Of a stretch of DNA of 64,000 nucleotides, positions 1-10,905 are shown in pieces (position 1 is the stretch's first letter; every line of letters starts with the position of its first letter). The notes beneath the pieces are model-generated. The model did not search any database. It was given only the letters and a program-made list of their open reading frames with translations, and was not told the DNA's origin. The stretch comes from Cordylochernes scorpioides (taxonomy: Eukaryota > Arthropoda > Arachnida > Pseudoscorpiones > Chernetidae). Position numbers and translations under genes: made by a program. The stretch lies in assembly GCA_030710605.1 (NCBI GenBank), contig CP092876.1, positions 63,178,115 through 63,242,114 on the forward strand. The letters are read 5' to 3'.

Positions 1-288
1 CGAGAGGGCTCGGACAACAACCCAGCCACGAAACTCTCGTAGACGCCTGTGGGCTGATTGATCGACCCCATGGAGCTAGACAATAAAGGCGGGCGTGAGG
101 GGCCAAACTAAATGGCCCTCGGTGCATGGAGAATGTACCAGTTCCAAACTGGCTGGAAAACTGAATAGGAGGGGTGCAGTTTCGGCTGCAGGCGTTCAAG
201 CAATACTAGCTTAGGTAGCCATTCCATCCTACGATGTCCTGTTGACACAGGCGTACAGACTTCGGTCTAGATAGCCCACTATCCAATG
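1..288. other. Unassigned mixed-composition sequence at window edge
   Basis: No convincing reading frame, RNA gene or recognisable repeat is visible. The segment is more GC-balanced than most of the window and runs into the 41-bp tandem repeat. The string starting gcgtacagacttcggtctag near 251 recurs near 388 inside that repeat, so this is probably the edge of the same repeat family or of an element cut by the window. Confidence 0.3.
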
Positions 289-523
289 GTGCCCTCAGTT
301 GGAGCACAACTCCCCTATCCAAATGGCGATTGCCTTCAGTTGGAGCAAATCTCTCTTGTCCCAATGGCGATTGTCCTCAGTTGGACAGGCGTACAGACTT
401 CGGTCTAGGCAGCCCACTATCCAATGATGTACACAGTCGGGGCACAACTCCCCTGTACCAATGGCGATTGTCCTCAGTTGGGGTACAACTTCCGTGCCCT
501 AGTCGGCAATTGTCCTCAGTTGG
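289..523. repeat. Degenerate 41-bp tandem repeat
   Basis: The anchor tcagttgg recurs at about 295, 336, 377, 475 and 516, with a diverged copy near 434. Most spacings are exactly 41 bp. The wider 57-bp step between 377 and 434 carries a second copy of the gcgtacagacttcggtctag string. Apparent reading frames across it are by-products of the repeat. Confidence 0.7.
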
Positions 524-703
524 AGCTCGTAATTATATAATTATTAAACGCGGATCAAAAATAAACACAAAAATATATATAAAGGGCTTTAAAAACTAGG
601 ATAACTATTACATACGTCTTTAAAATAAGGCAAACTACAAGTCTGATTGAAAAATCATGATAAATATTGTATGCGGATCCCAAACTAGGATAACTATTAG
701 ATG

Positions 704-3488
704 CAAATCTAACACCAGAGGCTTACTAGTATGTACCAATCTAACACCAGAGGCTAACTGGTAAATACAAATCTAACACCAGAGGCTAACTGTTATGTAC
801 AAATCTAACACCAGAGGCTAACTAGTATGCACAAATCTAACACCAGAGGCTAACTGGTATATACAAATCTAACACCAGAGGCTAACTGGTATATACAAAT
901 CTAACACCAGAGGCTAACTAGTATGTACAAATCTAACACCAGAGGCTAACTAGTATGTACAAATCTAACACCAGAGGCTAACTATTATGTACCAATCTAA
1001 CACCAGACGCTAACTAGTATGTACAAATCTAACACCAGAGGCTAACTAGTATGTACAAATCTAACACCAGAGGCTAACTAGTATGTACAAATCTAACACC
1101 AGAGGCTAACTAGTATGTACAAATCTAACACCAGAGGCTAACTGGTATGTACAAATCTAACACCAGAGGCTAACTGGTATATACAAATCTAACACCAGAG
1201 GCTAACTAGTATGTACAAATCTAACACCTGAGGCTAACTAGTATGTACAAATCTAACACCAGAGGCTAACTAGTATGTACAAATCTAACACCAGAGGCTA
1301 ACTAGTATGTACAAATCTAACACCAGTGGCTAACTGGTATGTACAAATCTAACACCAGAGGCTAACTAGTATGTACAAATCTAACACCAGAGGCTAACTG
1401 GTATGTACAAATCTAACACCAGAGGCTAACTGGTATGTACCAATCTAACACCAGAGGCTAACTGGTATATACAAATCTAACACCAGAGGCTAACTGGTAT
1501 GTACAAACCTAACACCAGAGGCTAACTGGTATGTACAAATCTAACACCAGAGGCTAGCTGGTATGTACAAATCTAACACCAGAGGCTAACTAGTATGTAC
1601 CAATCTAACACCAGAGGCTAACTGGTATGTACCAATCTAACACCAGAGGCTAACAGGTATGTACAAATCTAACACCAGAGGCTAACTGGTATGTACAAAT
1701 CTAACACCAGAGGCTAACTAGTATGTACCAATCTAACACCAGAGGCTAACTGGTATGTACAAATCTAACACCAGAGGCTAACTAGTATGCACAAATCTAA
1801 CACCAGAGGCTAACTGGTATATACAAATCTAACACCAGAGGCTAACTGGTATATACAAATCTAACACCAGAGGCTAACTAGTATGTACAAATCTAACACC
1901 AGAGGCTAACTAGTATGTACAAATCTAACACCAGAGGCTAACTATTATGTACCAATCTAACACCAGACGCTAACTAGTATGTACAAATCTAACACCAGAG
2001 GCTAACTAGTATGTACAAATCTAACACCAGAGGCTAACTAGTATGTACAAATCTAACACCAGAGACTAACTATTATGTACAAATCTAACACCAGAGGCTA
2101 ACTGGTATGTACAAATCTAACACCAGAGGCTAACTAGTATGTACAAATCTAACACCAGAGGCTAACTATTATGTACAAATCGAACACCAGAGGCTAACTA
2201 GTATGTACAAATCTAACACCAGAGGCTAACTAGTATGTACAAATCTAACACCAGAGGCTAACTAGTATGTACAAATCTAACACCAGAGGCTAACTAGTAT
2301 GTACAAATCTAACACCAGAGGCTAACTAGTATGTACAAATCTAACACCAGAGGCTAACTAGTATGCACAAATCTAACACCAGAGGCTAACTATTATGTAC
2401 AAATCTAACACCAGAGGCTAACTAGTATGTACAAATCTAACACCAGAGGCTAACTAGTATGTACCTAGTATGTACCAATCTAACACCAGAGGCTAACTAG
2501 TATGTACAAATATAACACCAGAGGCTAACTAGTATGTACAAATCTAACACCAGAGGCTAACTAGTATGTACAAATCTAACACCAGAGGCTAACTAGTATG
2601 TACCAATCTAACACCAGAGGCTAACTGGTATGTACAAATCTAACACCAGAGGCTAACTGGTTTGTACAAATCTAACACCAGAGGATATCTGGTATGTACA
2701 AATCTAACACCAGAGGCTAACTAGTATGCCCAAATCTAACACCAGAGGCTAACTAGTGTGCACAAATCTAACACCAGAGGCTAACTAGTATGCACAAATT
2801 TAACACCAGAGGCTAACTAGTATTTACAAATCTAACACCAGAGGCTAACTAGTATGCACAAATCTAACACCAGAGGCTAACTATTATGTACAAATCTAAC
2901 ACCAGAGGCTAACTAGTATTTACAAATCTAACACCAGAGGCTAACTAGTATGCACAAATCTAACACCAGAGGCTAACTAGTATGCACAAATCTAACACCA
3001 GAGGCTAACTAGTATGCACAAATCTAACACCAGAGGCTAACTAGTATGCACAAATCTAACACCAGAGGCTAACTAGTATGCACAAATCTAACACCAGAGG
3101 CTAACTAGTATGTACAAATCTAACACCATAGGCTAACTATTATGTACAAATCTAACACCAGAGGCTAACTAGTATGCACAAATCTAACACCAGAGGCTAA
3201 CTAGTATGCACAAATCTAACACCAGAGGCTAACTAGTATGCACAAATCTAACACCAGAGGCTAACTAGTATGCACAAATCTAACACCATAGGCTAACTAG
3301 TATGCACAAATCTAACACCAGAGGCTAACTATTATGTACAAATCTAACACCAGAGGCTAACTAGTATGCACAAATCTAACACCAGAGGCTAACTAGTATG
3401 CACAAATCTAACACCAGAGGCTAACTAGTATGCACAAATCTAACTCCAGAGGCTAACTAGTATGTACAAATCTAACACCAGAGGCTAA
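704..3488. repeat. 32-bp satellite array, left block (about 87 monomers)
   Basis: A head-to-tail satellite with a 32-bp monomer built around aaatctaacaccagaggcta followed by actagtatgtac. Monomers differ by a few substitutions: ctagt/ctggt/ctatt, gtac/gcac/atac and accaat/acaaat. A block of about 310 bp starting at 794 is repeated exactly 960 bp (30 monomers) later. Near 2463 an 11-bp partial duplication (ctagtatgtac) shifts the register. Between about 2730 and 3440 the gcac variant dominates. The array continues at 8514 after the gypsy insertion. There are no unique spacers and no coding potential. Confidence 0.97.
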
Positions 3489-3492
3489 CTAG

Positions 3493-3714
3493 TGTAGGCG
3501 CCATCCCGACCAGAGAGCCACAGATAAACAGATTATAAACGCACAGAATATAGAATCCGAGCTCCCCAGTAGAAGGAATACCCGGAAGACGACGGTACTC
3601 TCTGTTATATTTGTTGTTCACTATTATGATTTTGTTCTAATAAACACTACTAAATTATTTTCATTGAATCCTCTCTTTCTTTTTCCCAGTAAGAAACGCC
3701 TACGGAAGCCAACA
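3493..3714 (+). repeat. 5' LTR of gypsy element A
   Basis: A 222-bp direct repeat starting tgtaggcgcc and ending gaagccaaca, matching 8292-8513 with no difference seen by eye. It contains the polyadenylation signal aataaa near 3640. Insertion falls at CTAG of the satellite monomer. Confidence 0.95.
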
Positions 3715-3904
3715 GAAATTCAGAAGTGGGATAGTCCTGAAGAAAATTGAAGATTCACTGGAATAATTTGGAAACGAGAAGGACGTGGCGCGGTGACCGA
3801 TCAACGTAAGAGGAGTTGCATGGTATGTACGAAATTTAATTACCTATTCCTAAAAGTATTATTACAAGTCACCTCGACAAAAGTATTATTGCAAAATCAT
3901 CTCG

Positions 3905-4365
3905 ATAAAAAGTATTTTAAAGTAAAGTGAAGTATTTTAAAGAAAGTATTTTAAAGTAAAGTGAAGTATTTTAAAGAAAGTATTTTAAAGTAAAGTGAAG
4001 TATTTTAAAGAAAGTATTTTAAAGTAAAGTGAAGTATTTTAAAGAAAGTATTTTAAAGTAAAGTGAAGTATTTTAAAGAAAGTATTTTAAAGTAAAGTGA
4101 AGTATTTTAAAGAAAGTATTTTAAAGTAAAGTGAAGTATTTTAAAGAAAGTATTTTAAAGTAAAGTGAAGTATTTTAAAGAAAGTATTTTAAAGTAAAGT
4201 GAAGTATTTTAAAGAAAGTATTTTAAAGTAAAGTGAAGTATTTTAAAGAAAGTATTTTAAAGTAAAGTGAAGTATTTTAAAGAAAGTATTTTAAAGTAAA
4301 GTACAGTATTCTAAAGAAAGTATTTTAAAGTAAAGTAAAGTATTCTAAAGAAAGTATTTTTAAAG
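3905..4365 (+). repeat. 34-bp minisatellite in the leader of gypsy element A
   Basis: About 13 copies of a 34-bp unit made of agtattttaaagtaaagtga followed by agtattttaaagaa, almost perfect in the middle and decaying at the right end. It lies in the untranslated leader between the 5' LTR and gag and contains only A, G and T on this strand. Variable tandem repeats in retrotransposon leaders are known in other families. Confidence 0.9.
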
Positions 4366-4566
4366 TAAATTGAAGAAACAAATAAAAAGTATTATCGCAA
4401 AGTATCGCGGTAAAAGAAAAAAAAAAGTATTGTCTCAAAATTACCAAAGAAAAGTTGATTTCGTTTAAAGAAATAATTGAAACAGTACGTATCTGGTTTA
4501 GTCAGTTTTATTTGTTTATTTAAAAAAAAAAAAACTTTGCCTTGTTTATTTTTCCTTTTGAAAAAC

Positions 4567-7500
4567 ATGACTTATTTAGCGAAAGTAAGGAAATGCGATT
4601 TGAGCAAGTTGGCGTATGAACTCGGCGAGGTAGTACCGCCAGAGAGCAGGATCGTCGACTTAAAACGCCTTATCCTGAATAGTCAATCTTACGAAGAAGA
4701 ATTCGCAAAGCAACTGTTGGAGACTCTGATCGAGGAACGGGAACAAACAGAACGAGCAGAACGGGAGCGAATGGAACAAACAGCACAAACAGAGCAAGCA
4801 GAACGTATAGAACGGGAACGAAAAGAACAAATGGTAATGGAATTCGAGCTTGAGAAGCTGCGCATCCAGACTACACGCAGAAACAACGATACGTCTCGAA
4901 GTACCAGCAATGACGCACATTACGAGATACGTAAACTGATGCCCAAGTACGAGTCGAAGGACAATGATTTGAGTTTTTACCTAATTCTTTTCGAAAGACA
5001 GGCAAAGCGACTAGGATTGGATGAAGACCAATGGGCGTTCAGCCTCCTAGGATTGCTACCTTACGAAATGACTCAATTAATCGCTCGGGAAACAGAAGAA
5101 CAAAGCGGCGATTATAGGTTCGTGAAAAGGTTGCTCCTAAAACGGTACAAGTTGAGCCCCGAACAATTCAGACAAAAATTCGAGAAGCACGAGAGATCTC
5201 AAAAGGGTTCCTGGAGAGACTTCGCTTTCGAATTGCGAGGATATTTCAACGAATGGATCGAAGGAATGAACGTGGAAAATTTCGACGCCCTAAAGGATTT
5301 GTCCGTCACTAACCAGCTAAAGAAAAAAGTTCCAAATGTGCTGCGTAATCATCTCATTGACGATTGGACCAAGTTAAACAACCCAGATGAGTTGGCGGAT
5401 AAACTGGACGAGTACGAAAATGTTCGCACCGAGATGGGACCTCCGCATTGGAATGCGAAACACCTCATACCACCGTCGTTTCAGCAGAAATCTGCGAGAT
5501 TCCCCAACCAAAGCGAAGTTAAAGAGACTAAACAAGGAACGAATGTTTCGGGTCAAGACGCTGCAAGGAACGAAATCAGTGAAACGTACCCTAACACCTT
5601 GAGGAGAATGGTCAACCGTACGATCAGAAACGACAAGGGAGAACCGAAATGCTTCAACTGCAATCAGTTTGGACACATTGCCAGAGACTGCCCAGCACCC
5701 AGGACTACGTTGACATGCCGAGGATGCGGTCAAACGGGACACAAGGAAAGGAATTGCACAAGACCCAAAGAAGGACTAAAAGTAGCCAACCTGGAAGTCG
5801 AAGGACTGGAGACTGTCCCGCCAGATGTATATTTGAAGGATGTCAAGATCGACAACAAGGAAACCGTGAAGGCAATGATAGACACCGGGAGCAGCAGTTG
5901 TCTAATGAGAGAATCGGTCGCAAGGAGGATCAGCGTCGACATCGAACCAGACTCGACTAGTCTGTACGGCATCGGTAACCAGACTGCACCAGCTGCCAGG
6001 ACCGTTGGGAAGACGACAGTTGACCTGGAGATTGATGGCGTAGTCGGAAAAGAAATCGCTGTATTCATTGTTAACGATGATGCCCAACCTTATGACCTAC
6101 TAATTGGAAGAACATGGACAGATCTGCCCTACGTATCCTTCGCGAGAATCGGTAAGGAACTGCATATTGGCTATTCAACCGAATTTCCGTTTGCTAATCT
6201 GCAAGAAGAAATCAAGTCGCGTCGCATCGAACTGAGGGCAACCGAAACTGTTCAGTTGGAGAGCGACTCCATTAACTTTACAAGTGCAATCACAGACGAG
6301 GTAAAGGACGGATATGTATTGTTCACAGGAGTAGATGACGCCTGTGTCGATTCCCTATTGGAAGTGGTCGATGGAAAGACGACCGTACCCATCATCTCAG
6401 CTGGCAAGGGCAAGTTGAGAGTAAGGAAGAACCAATGTGTAGGGCGGGTTGAACTACTGAACCTTGATGATATTGTTGTTAACCTGGACGTCGCAGAGGA
6501 TTCGTTTCAGACTAAAAATGAAGAGAAGAGGGAAGGACAAGACCAAATGAAACGTAAGCGCCCCATACTGCCTGAGGACATCAACGTCAATCATTCTCTG
6601 ACTTCGAAAGAGAGACAAGAAATCCTAGATGTAGTAAACGAGTATAGAGACTGTTTCGCTCTTGGCATGGAGGAATTAGGGTGCACCGATGTCACCAAGA
6701 TGGACATTAAGGAGGTTGATGGAAGCAAGCCAGTCTGTCTGAGACCGTATAAGACGACTGCAAGTGAACGCGAAGCAATCAGGGAGATTGTCAGAGAGTG
6801 GAAGGACAATGGAATAGTCACGGAAACTAGATCACCCTACGCTAGTCCCGTCCTACTTGTGAGGAAGAAAACTGGAGATCATCGTCTGGTGGTAGATTAT
6901 AGGAGACTCAACATTCAAACAGTTAAGGACAAGTTCCCATTACCAAGGATAGACGACCTTCTGGAAGGCCTAAAGAATGCGAAATTCTTCACCACTCTGG
7001 ATCTGGCGCATGGATATCTGCAGATACCACTGACCGATAAGGCAAAATTAAAGACAGCATTCATCACCCCAGATGATACAGGTCAATTCGAAAGGATGAT
7101 TTTTGGACTCGCCAACGCACCAGCTGAATTCCAAAGACTGATGCACACTGTCCTAGGTCCGCTGCTGAACAAGAAGGCATTCTGCTATCTCGACGACGTG
7201 ATTATCCCGGCAAAGGATTGGCGGGAGATGATCGAAAGGTTGAGGGAAGTCCTCGAAAGAATAAGATCAGCGAAGTTGACACTGAAACCCTCCAAATGTG
7301 AGTTCGGAAGGAGGGAAGTTGAGTTCTTAGGGTATGTCATCAGTACAGGCGGACTTAAGCCAGGCCCAAGAAAGATCAAGGCGATAGAAGAATTTCCAGA
7401 ACCCAAGAATGTCCACGACATACGACGCTTTCTGGGACTGACGAACTTCTTCAGACGATTTGTAAAGGACTTCGCGAGGAAAGCAGAACCGCTAAGCAGA

Positions 7501-8337
7501 CTTACGAAGAAAGGTTCACAATTTGAATGGAAGGAAGAACAGCGAAGGTCATTTGGAGGACTACGAAAGGATCTGGTCGAATATCCGGTACTAGCTCATT
7601 ACAACCCTGAACTCAAGACAGAAGTACATTGCGATGCGAGTGCTGAGGGATTAGCAGGAATGGTGCTACAGATGGACGAAGACTGCAAATGGCGCTTGGT
7701 CTACTGTGTGAGCAAGAAGACAACAGAGGCCGAGAAGATGTACCACTCAAGCAAATTGGAGCTGATGGCGATAGTGTGGACCTTGGATCGACTACGTCAG
7801 TTCCTCGTAGGAATCAAGTTTACAGTGGTTACAGATTGCCAAGCACTGGTCTACATGAACGCGAAGAAGACTACAAATCCTCAGATAGCGCGATGGTACA
7901 ATCTGATTCAGGAATACGATTTCGAAATTCGACATAAACCAGGGGAGAAGATGGCCCACGTAGACGGAATGAGTAGAGCTCCAGTCGACGACCCTAGAGA
8001 CACGATGGAGGAAATCGTGGAGAAAAACCTTGAAGTGTGCCTCACAACCACACTGGAAGAACAAATCTTGATGATTCAGCATTCCGACCCTGAATTGAGA
8101 GACCTGATCCAGATCTTTCGAAAGGACCCGTGTGATAGGACAGTAGGAGAACAAAATAGAATTAACGACTACAACTACAGAAGAAAGTCCGGACGAGGAG
8201 CCAGAAGTAGAAGATACCCCCCGACGCAACCCACGACGTTCCTGCAACGCAAGGTTCAATCGAGGACGATTGAAATCCAGGAATGGCCGAATGTAGGCGC
8301 CATCCCGACCAGAGAGCCACAGATAAACAGATTATAA
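4567..8337 (+). CDS. Gag-Pol polyprotein (Gag, protease, RT, RNase H), integrase lost
   Basis: The start chosen is the first ATG (4567); the frame is open further upstream from about 4477 but only with a TTG. The protein is about 1256 aa. An acidic, Arg/Glu-rich coiled Gag leads to two CCHC knuckles near residues 361-400 (CFNC...H...C and CRGC...H...C). An aspartic protease follows with IDTGSSS near 438, then reverse transcriptase with YLDD near 874 and RNase H with HCDAS near 1021 and TDCQA downstream. After the RNase H tether (HKPGEKMAHVDGMSRAP) a typical gypsy pol would continue into the HHCC finger and DDE core. Here it jumps within about 60 residues to a basic tail and stops in the LTR. 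Everything upstream is uninterrupted, so this is one clean deletion and not general decay. Confidence 0.93.
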   Translation: MTYLAKVRKCDLSKLAYELGEVVPPESRIVDLKRLILNSQSYEEEFAKQLLETLIEEREQTERAERERMEQTAQTEQAERIERERKEQMVMEFELEKLRIQTTRRNNDTSRSTSNDAHYEIRKLMPKYESKDNDLSFYLILFERQAKRLGLDEDQWAFSLLGLLPYEMTQLIARETEEQSGDYRFVKRLLLKRYKLSPEQFRQKFEKHERSQKGSWRDFAFELRGYFNEWIEGMNVENFDALKDLSVTNQLKKKVPNVLRNHLIDDWTKLNNPDELADKLDEYENVRTEMGPPHWNAKHLIPPSFQQKSARFPNQSEVKETKQGTNVSGQDAARNEISETYPNTLRRMVNRTIRNDKGEPKCFNCNQFGHIARDCPAPRTTLTCRGCGQTGHKERNCTRPKEGLKVANLEVEGLETVPPDVYLKDVKIDNKETVKAMIDTGSSSCLMRESVARRISVDIEPDSTSLYGIGNQTAPAARTVGKTTVDLEIDGVVGKEIAVFIVNDDAQPYDLLIGRTWTDLPYVSFARIGKELHIGYSTEFPFANLQEEIKSRRIELRATETVQLESDSINFTSAITDEVKDGYVLFTGVDDACVDSLLEVVDGKTTVPIISAGKGKLRVRKNQCVGRVELLNLDDIVVNLDVAEDSFQTKNEEKREGQDQMKRKRPILPEDINVNHSLTSKERQEILDVVNEYRDCFALGMEELGCTDVTKMDIKEVDGSKPVCLRPYKTTASEREAIREIVREWKDNGIVTETRSPYASPVLLVRKKTGDHRLVVDYRRLNIQTVKDKFPLPRIDDLLEGLKNAKFFTTLDLAHGYLQIPLTDKAKLKTAFITPDDTGQFERMIFGLANAPAEFQRLMHTVLGPLLNKKAFCYLDDVIIPAKDWREMIERLREVLERIRSAKLTLKPSKCEFGRREVEFLGYVISTGGLKPGPRKIKAIEEFPEPKNVHDIRRFLGLTNFFRRFVKDFARKAEPLSRLTKKGSQFEWKEEQRRSFGGLRKDLVEYPVLAHYNPELKTEVHCDASAEGLAGMVLQMDEDCKWRLVYCVSKKTTEAEKMYHSSKLELMAIVWTLDRLRQFLVGIKFTVVTDCQALVYMNAKKTTNPQIARWYNLIQEYDFEIRHKPGEKMAHVDGMSRAPVDDPRDTMEEIVEKNLEVCLTTTLEEQILMIQHSDPELRDLIQIFRKDPCDRTVGEQNRINDYNYRRKSGRGARSRRYPPTQPTTFLQRKVQSRTIEIQEWPNVGAIPTREPQINRL

Positions 8338-8513
8338 ACGCACAGAATATAGAATCCGAGCTCCCCAGTAGAAGGAATACCCGGAAGACGACGGTACTCT
8401 CTGTTATATTTGTTGTTCACTATTATGATTTTGTTCTAATAAACACTACTAAATTATTTTCATTGAATCCTCTCTTTCTTTTTCCCAGTAAGAAACGCCT
8501 ACGGAAGCCAACA
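8292..8513 (+). repeat. 3' LTR of gypsy element A
   Basis: A 222-bp copy of the 5' LTR with no visible difference. The gag-pol frame crosses its left boundary and stops at 8337, 46 bp into the LTR. A clear polypurine tract is not seen immediately upstream, where the sequence is ggaatggccgaa. It is followed by the CTAG target duplication and the satellite. Confidence 0.95.
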
Positions 8514-9105
8514 CTAGTATGTACAAATCTAACACCAGAGGCTAACTAGTATGTACAAATCTAACACCAGAGGCTAACTAGTATGTACAAATCTAACACC
8601 AGAGCCTAACTGGTATGTACAAATCTAACACCAGAGGCTAACTGGTATCTACAAATCTAACACCAGAGGCTAACTAGTATGTACAAATCTAACACCAGAG
8701 GCTAACTAGTATGTACAATTCTAACACCAGAGTCTAACTAGTATGTACAAATTTAACACCAGAGTCTAACTAGTATGTACAAATTTAACACCAGAGGCTA
8801 ACTAGTATGTACAAATCTAACACCAAAGGCTAACTAGTATGTACAAATCTAACACCAGAGGCTAACTAGTATGTACAAATCTAACACCAGAGGCTAACTG
8901 GTATGTACAAATCTAACACCAGAGGTTAACTAGTATGTACAAATCTAACACCAGAGGCTAACTAGTATGTACAAATCTAACACCAGAGGCTAACTAGTAT
9001 GTACCAATCTAACACCAGAGGCTAACTAGTATGTACAAATCTAACACGAGAGGCTAACTAGTATGTACAAATCTAACACGAGAGGCTAACTAGTATGTAC
9101 AAATC
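8514..9105. repeat. 32-bp satellite array, right block (about 18 monomers)
   Basis: Continuation of the satellite interrupted by gypsy element A. It uses the same 32-bp monomer, with private variants such as agagtctaac and acacgagaggc near the right end. The array decays into single-copy sequence at about 9108. Confidence 0.96.
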
Positions 9106-9610
9106 TAAAATCTGGCTAACAACTCGAGCCGAGTGTAAAATCAGGAATTGATAAATGCGCTAGGCGGTAATTATTGTGGAGCCCGGGGAAGATTTTAATT
9201 TCGGGCGGATGGCATTCCTTGGGGCGGAAGATGGTTGCCAGGACGACCTGGCTCGATAGCCCGGGTGGCCGTCTCCGCGGTGCTTTAGAGCGCAGATATA
9301 CACCCCACATATCTCATGATTACATACCCTTTCGAGATTTTAGAACAATTTTATTGGCATATGTTATAGGTTAAGGTTAGGTATAAAGGTATAATATAGG
9401 TTATAGGGGTAAAGTTATAATATATATATTATAACACGAATAAAATCATAATGGATGAGTTTCTTTATTGGTATAAACCGATTGAGCTTTCGGGCGCAAG
9501 CAGCCCTTCTACAGGCATTATAATATATATATATGTTGAGGGGGAAATATAAACACAACTCTTTACTAATGCTTGTATTAAACGATAAGAACTCTTAAAA
9601 TTTGGTTAAA
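9106..9610. other. Non-repetitive GC-richer island, then AT-rich DNA with a hammerhead-like motif
   Basis: 9115-9310 is a GC-rich, non-repetitive segment without an obvious gene; short frames on both strands are unconvincing. 9330-9475 is AT-rich. At 9485-9515 the minus strand reads CCTGTAGAAGGGC, a short loop, then GCCCGAAAGCTC. This is the recurrent PLE-type hammerhead-like motif found at six or more places in the window. Confidence 0.4.
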
Positions 9611-9836
9611 GGAATAAGCATAAAAAGACTAAGAGGAGCTTCTTTAAAAATTTTATTCTGCAAGCTCTCGGACTAGACGTCCTTCTACAGGCAAAGGATA
9701 GTTGTAAAAACTAACACTAACACTAACACAGGTTAGTTTTTACAACTATCCTTTGCCTGTAGAAGGACGTCTAGTCCGAAAGCTTGCAGAATAAAATTTT
9801 GAAAGAAGCTCCTCTTAGTCTTTTTATGCTTATTCC
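9611..9836. repeat. Palindrome with 105-bp arms
   Basis: Left arm 9611-9715 and right arm 9732-9836 are near-perfect reverse complements around a 16-bp spacer of actaac-type repeats. Both arms carry the hammerhead-like motif (CCTGTAGAAGGAC ... GTCCGAAAGC on the plus strand of the right arm), so the palindrome is two copies of one terminal repeat head to head. A transcript from either strand would fold into a long hairpin. Confidence 0.9.
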
Positions 9837-10905
9837 TACAACTCTTTACTCTTGTATATAGTCATGAAGGCTTTCTCAATACCGAAGAAATTTCATCTAT
9901 ATGATCAGTAGGTTTTCGTTATATCCCTCCACCTAAAAGTTCAGTAAAAACTTTGCTGATGCTAGAATGACGTCATTATCCATTCCTTGTCTGAAGAACC
10001 AGCTCTGAAGATTGGGTGGCTGCTAGATGGTATTGGATTATGGACAATTAACTGAGATCGCAAGGACGAATATCTTCAATACCTGAATCGATAAAGCCAT
10101 GGGTGAGTGGCTTTCGTTTGAGAAGTGTACAGCTATACCACCAACAAAAATGATCCATGTAGCTCGAATTCCTCTCTTTCACATCGATTTTGTTTGCTTA
10201 TAGTTTGCTAGTGTCCCATGTAAATCAAGCCAATTGATAAAAAAGCCTTCAAAGATTTAACTATCATATAATAATTATAATTTCAGAATATTTACATATA
10301 TAAACTTTCATATAGTCATTCTATTCTAGGCTTCAATAAAAACTGTGAAAGAGCTTTTTCTATGATGAATTTTTCGTTCAATTTTGAAGTTCCTTATTTA
10401 CCCTATTTATGAGAGCGTTACGTCAGTTTCTTTATTCGATACATTGATTCAGGAATGATTTACAGGTATCATAGAAAACCTTAATTAGAAAGGTTTTGTG
10501 GCTAATGAGTTTCCATATCTAATTATTCCTAGGTAAACTTACAATAACGGTATTCTATATAACCTAAGATTGGGTGAAGAAACTGTTTATTTAGAGACAA
10601 TGCATTTATTTGCCCTGATATGCCCTATACTTATGTATATTTGATGAAAAAGGCATTCTTTTTCGGTAAATAATTTATTCACCAATATTTAAGTTGGCTG
10701 AATGCCAACCTTTTTCAAGGTATTACGACATATGTGTCAACAACAAACTCAGTGTCACATAACGTCAATAGAATTAAGTTTAAAATATAGTTTTGCCTAA
10801 ACTCAATGAGGAGGAGGGAGGGAAATGTTTGAAAAAATATATATGTGTATATTACAGACAAAATAAATGTTGTAAAATATATAAGGGTGTGAATATTTTA
10901 GATAT
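9837..10905. other. AT-rich stretch without recognised genes
   Basis: No open frame of note and no recognised repeat boundary. 10000-10150 is less AT-rich than its surroundings. The right edge abuts the LTR remnant at 10906. Confidence 0.4.

Larger units (their letters stand above)
3493..8513 (+). mobile_element. Ty3/gypsy LTR retrotransposon A, young, integrase deleted
   Basis: A 5.0-kb element lies between two 222-bp LTRs (TG...CA) that look identical by eye, flanked by the 4-bp target duplication CTAG (3489-3492 and 8514-8517). It sits inside the 32-bp satellite and the array resumes in register after it. The leader contains a 34-bp tandem repeat. One long frame encodes Gag, protease, reverse transcriptase and RNase H; the integrase is missing and the frame ends inside the 3' LTR. 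A TGG-starting primer-site candidate lies 12 nt past the LTR (3727) and is weak. Identical LTRs imply recent insertion, so the missing integrase was probably supplied in trans or lost just before or during transposition. Confidence 0.95.

Noticed and set aside
330-599. 89-codon frame in the 41-bp repeat
   Set aside because: It lacks an ATG and its amino-acid pattern simply follows the repeat units.
704-3488. Regular 32-bp periodicity resembling a CRISPR array
   Set aside because: There are no unique spacers: the whole unit repeats. The context is eukaryotic with no cas genes. It is a satellite.
3727-3740. Primer-binding site of gypsy element A
   Set aside because: The TGG-starting match is 12 nt from the LTR and could not be paired to a specific tRNA by eye; mentioned only as a weak candidate.
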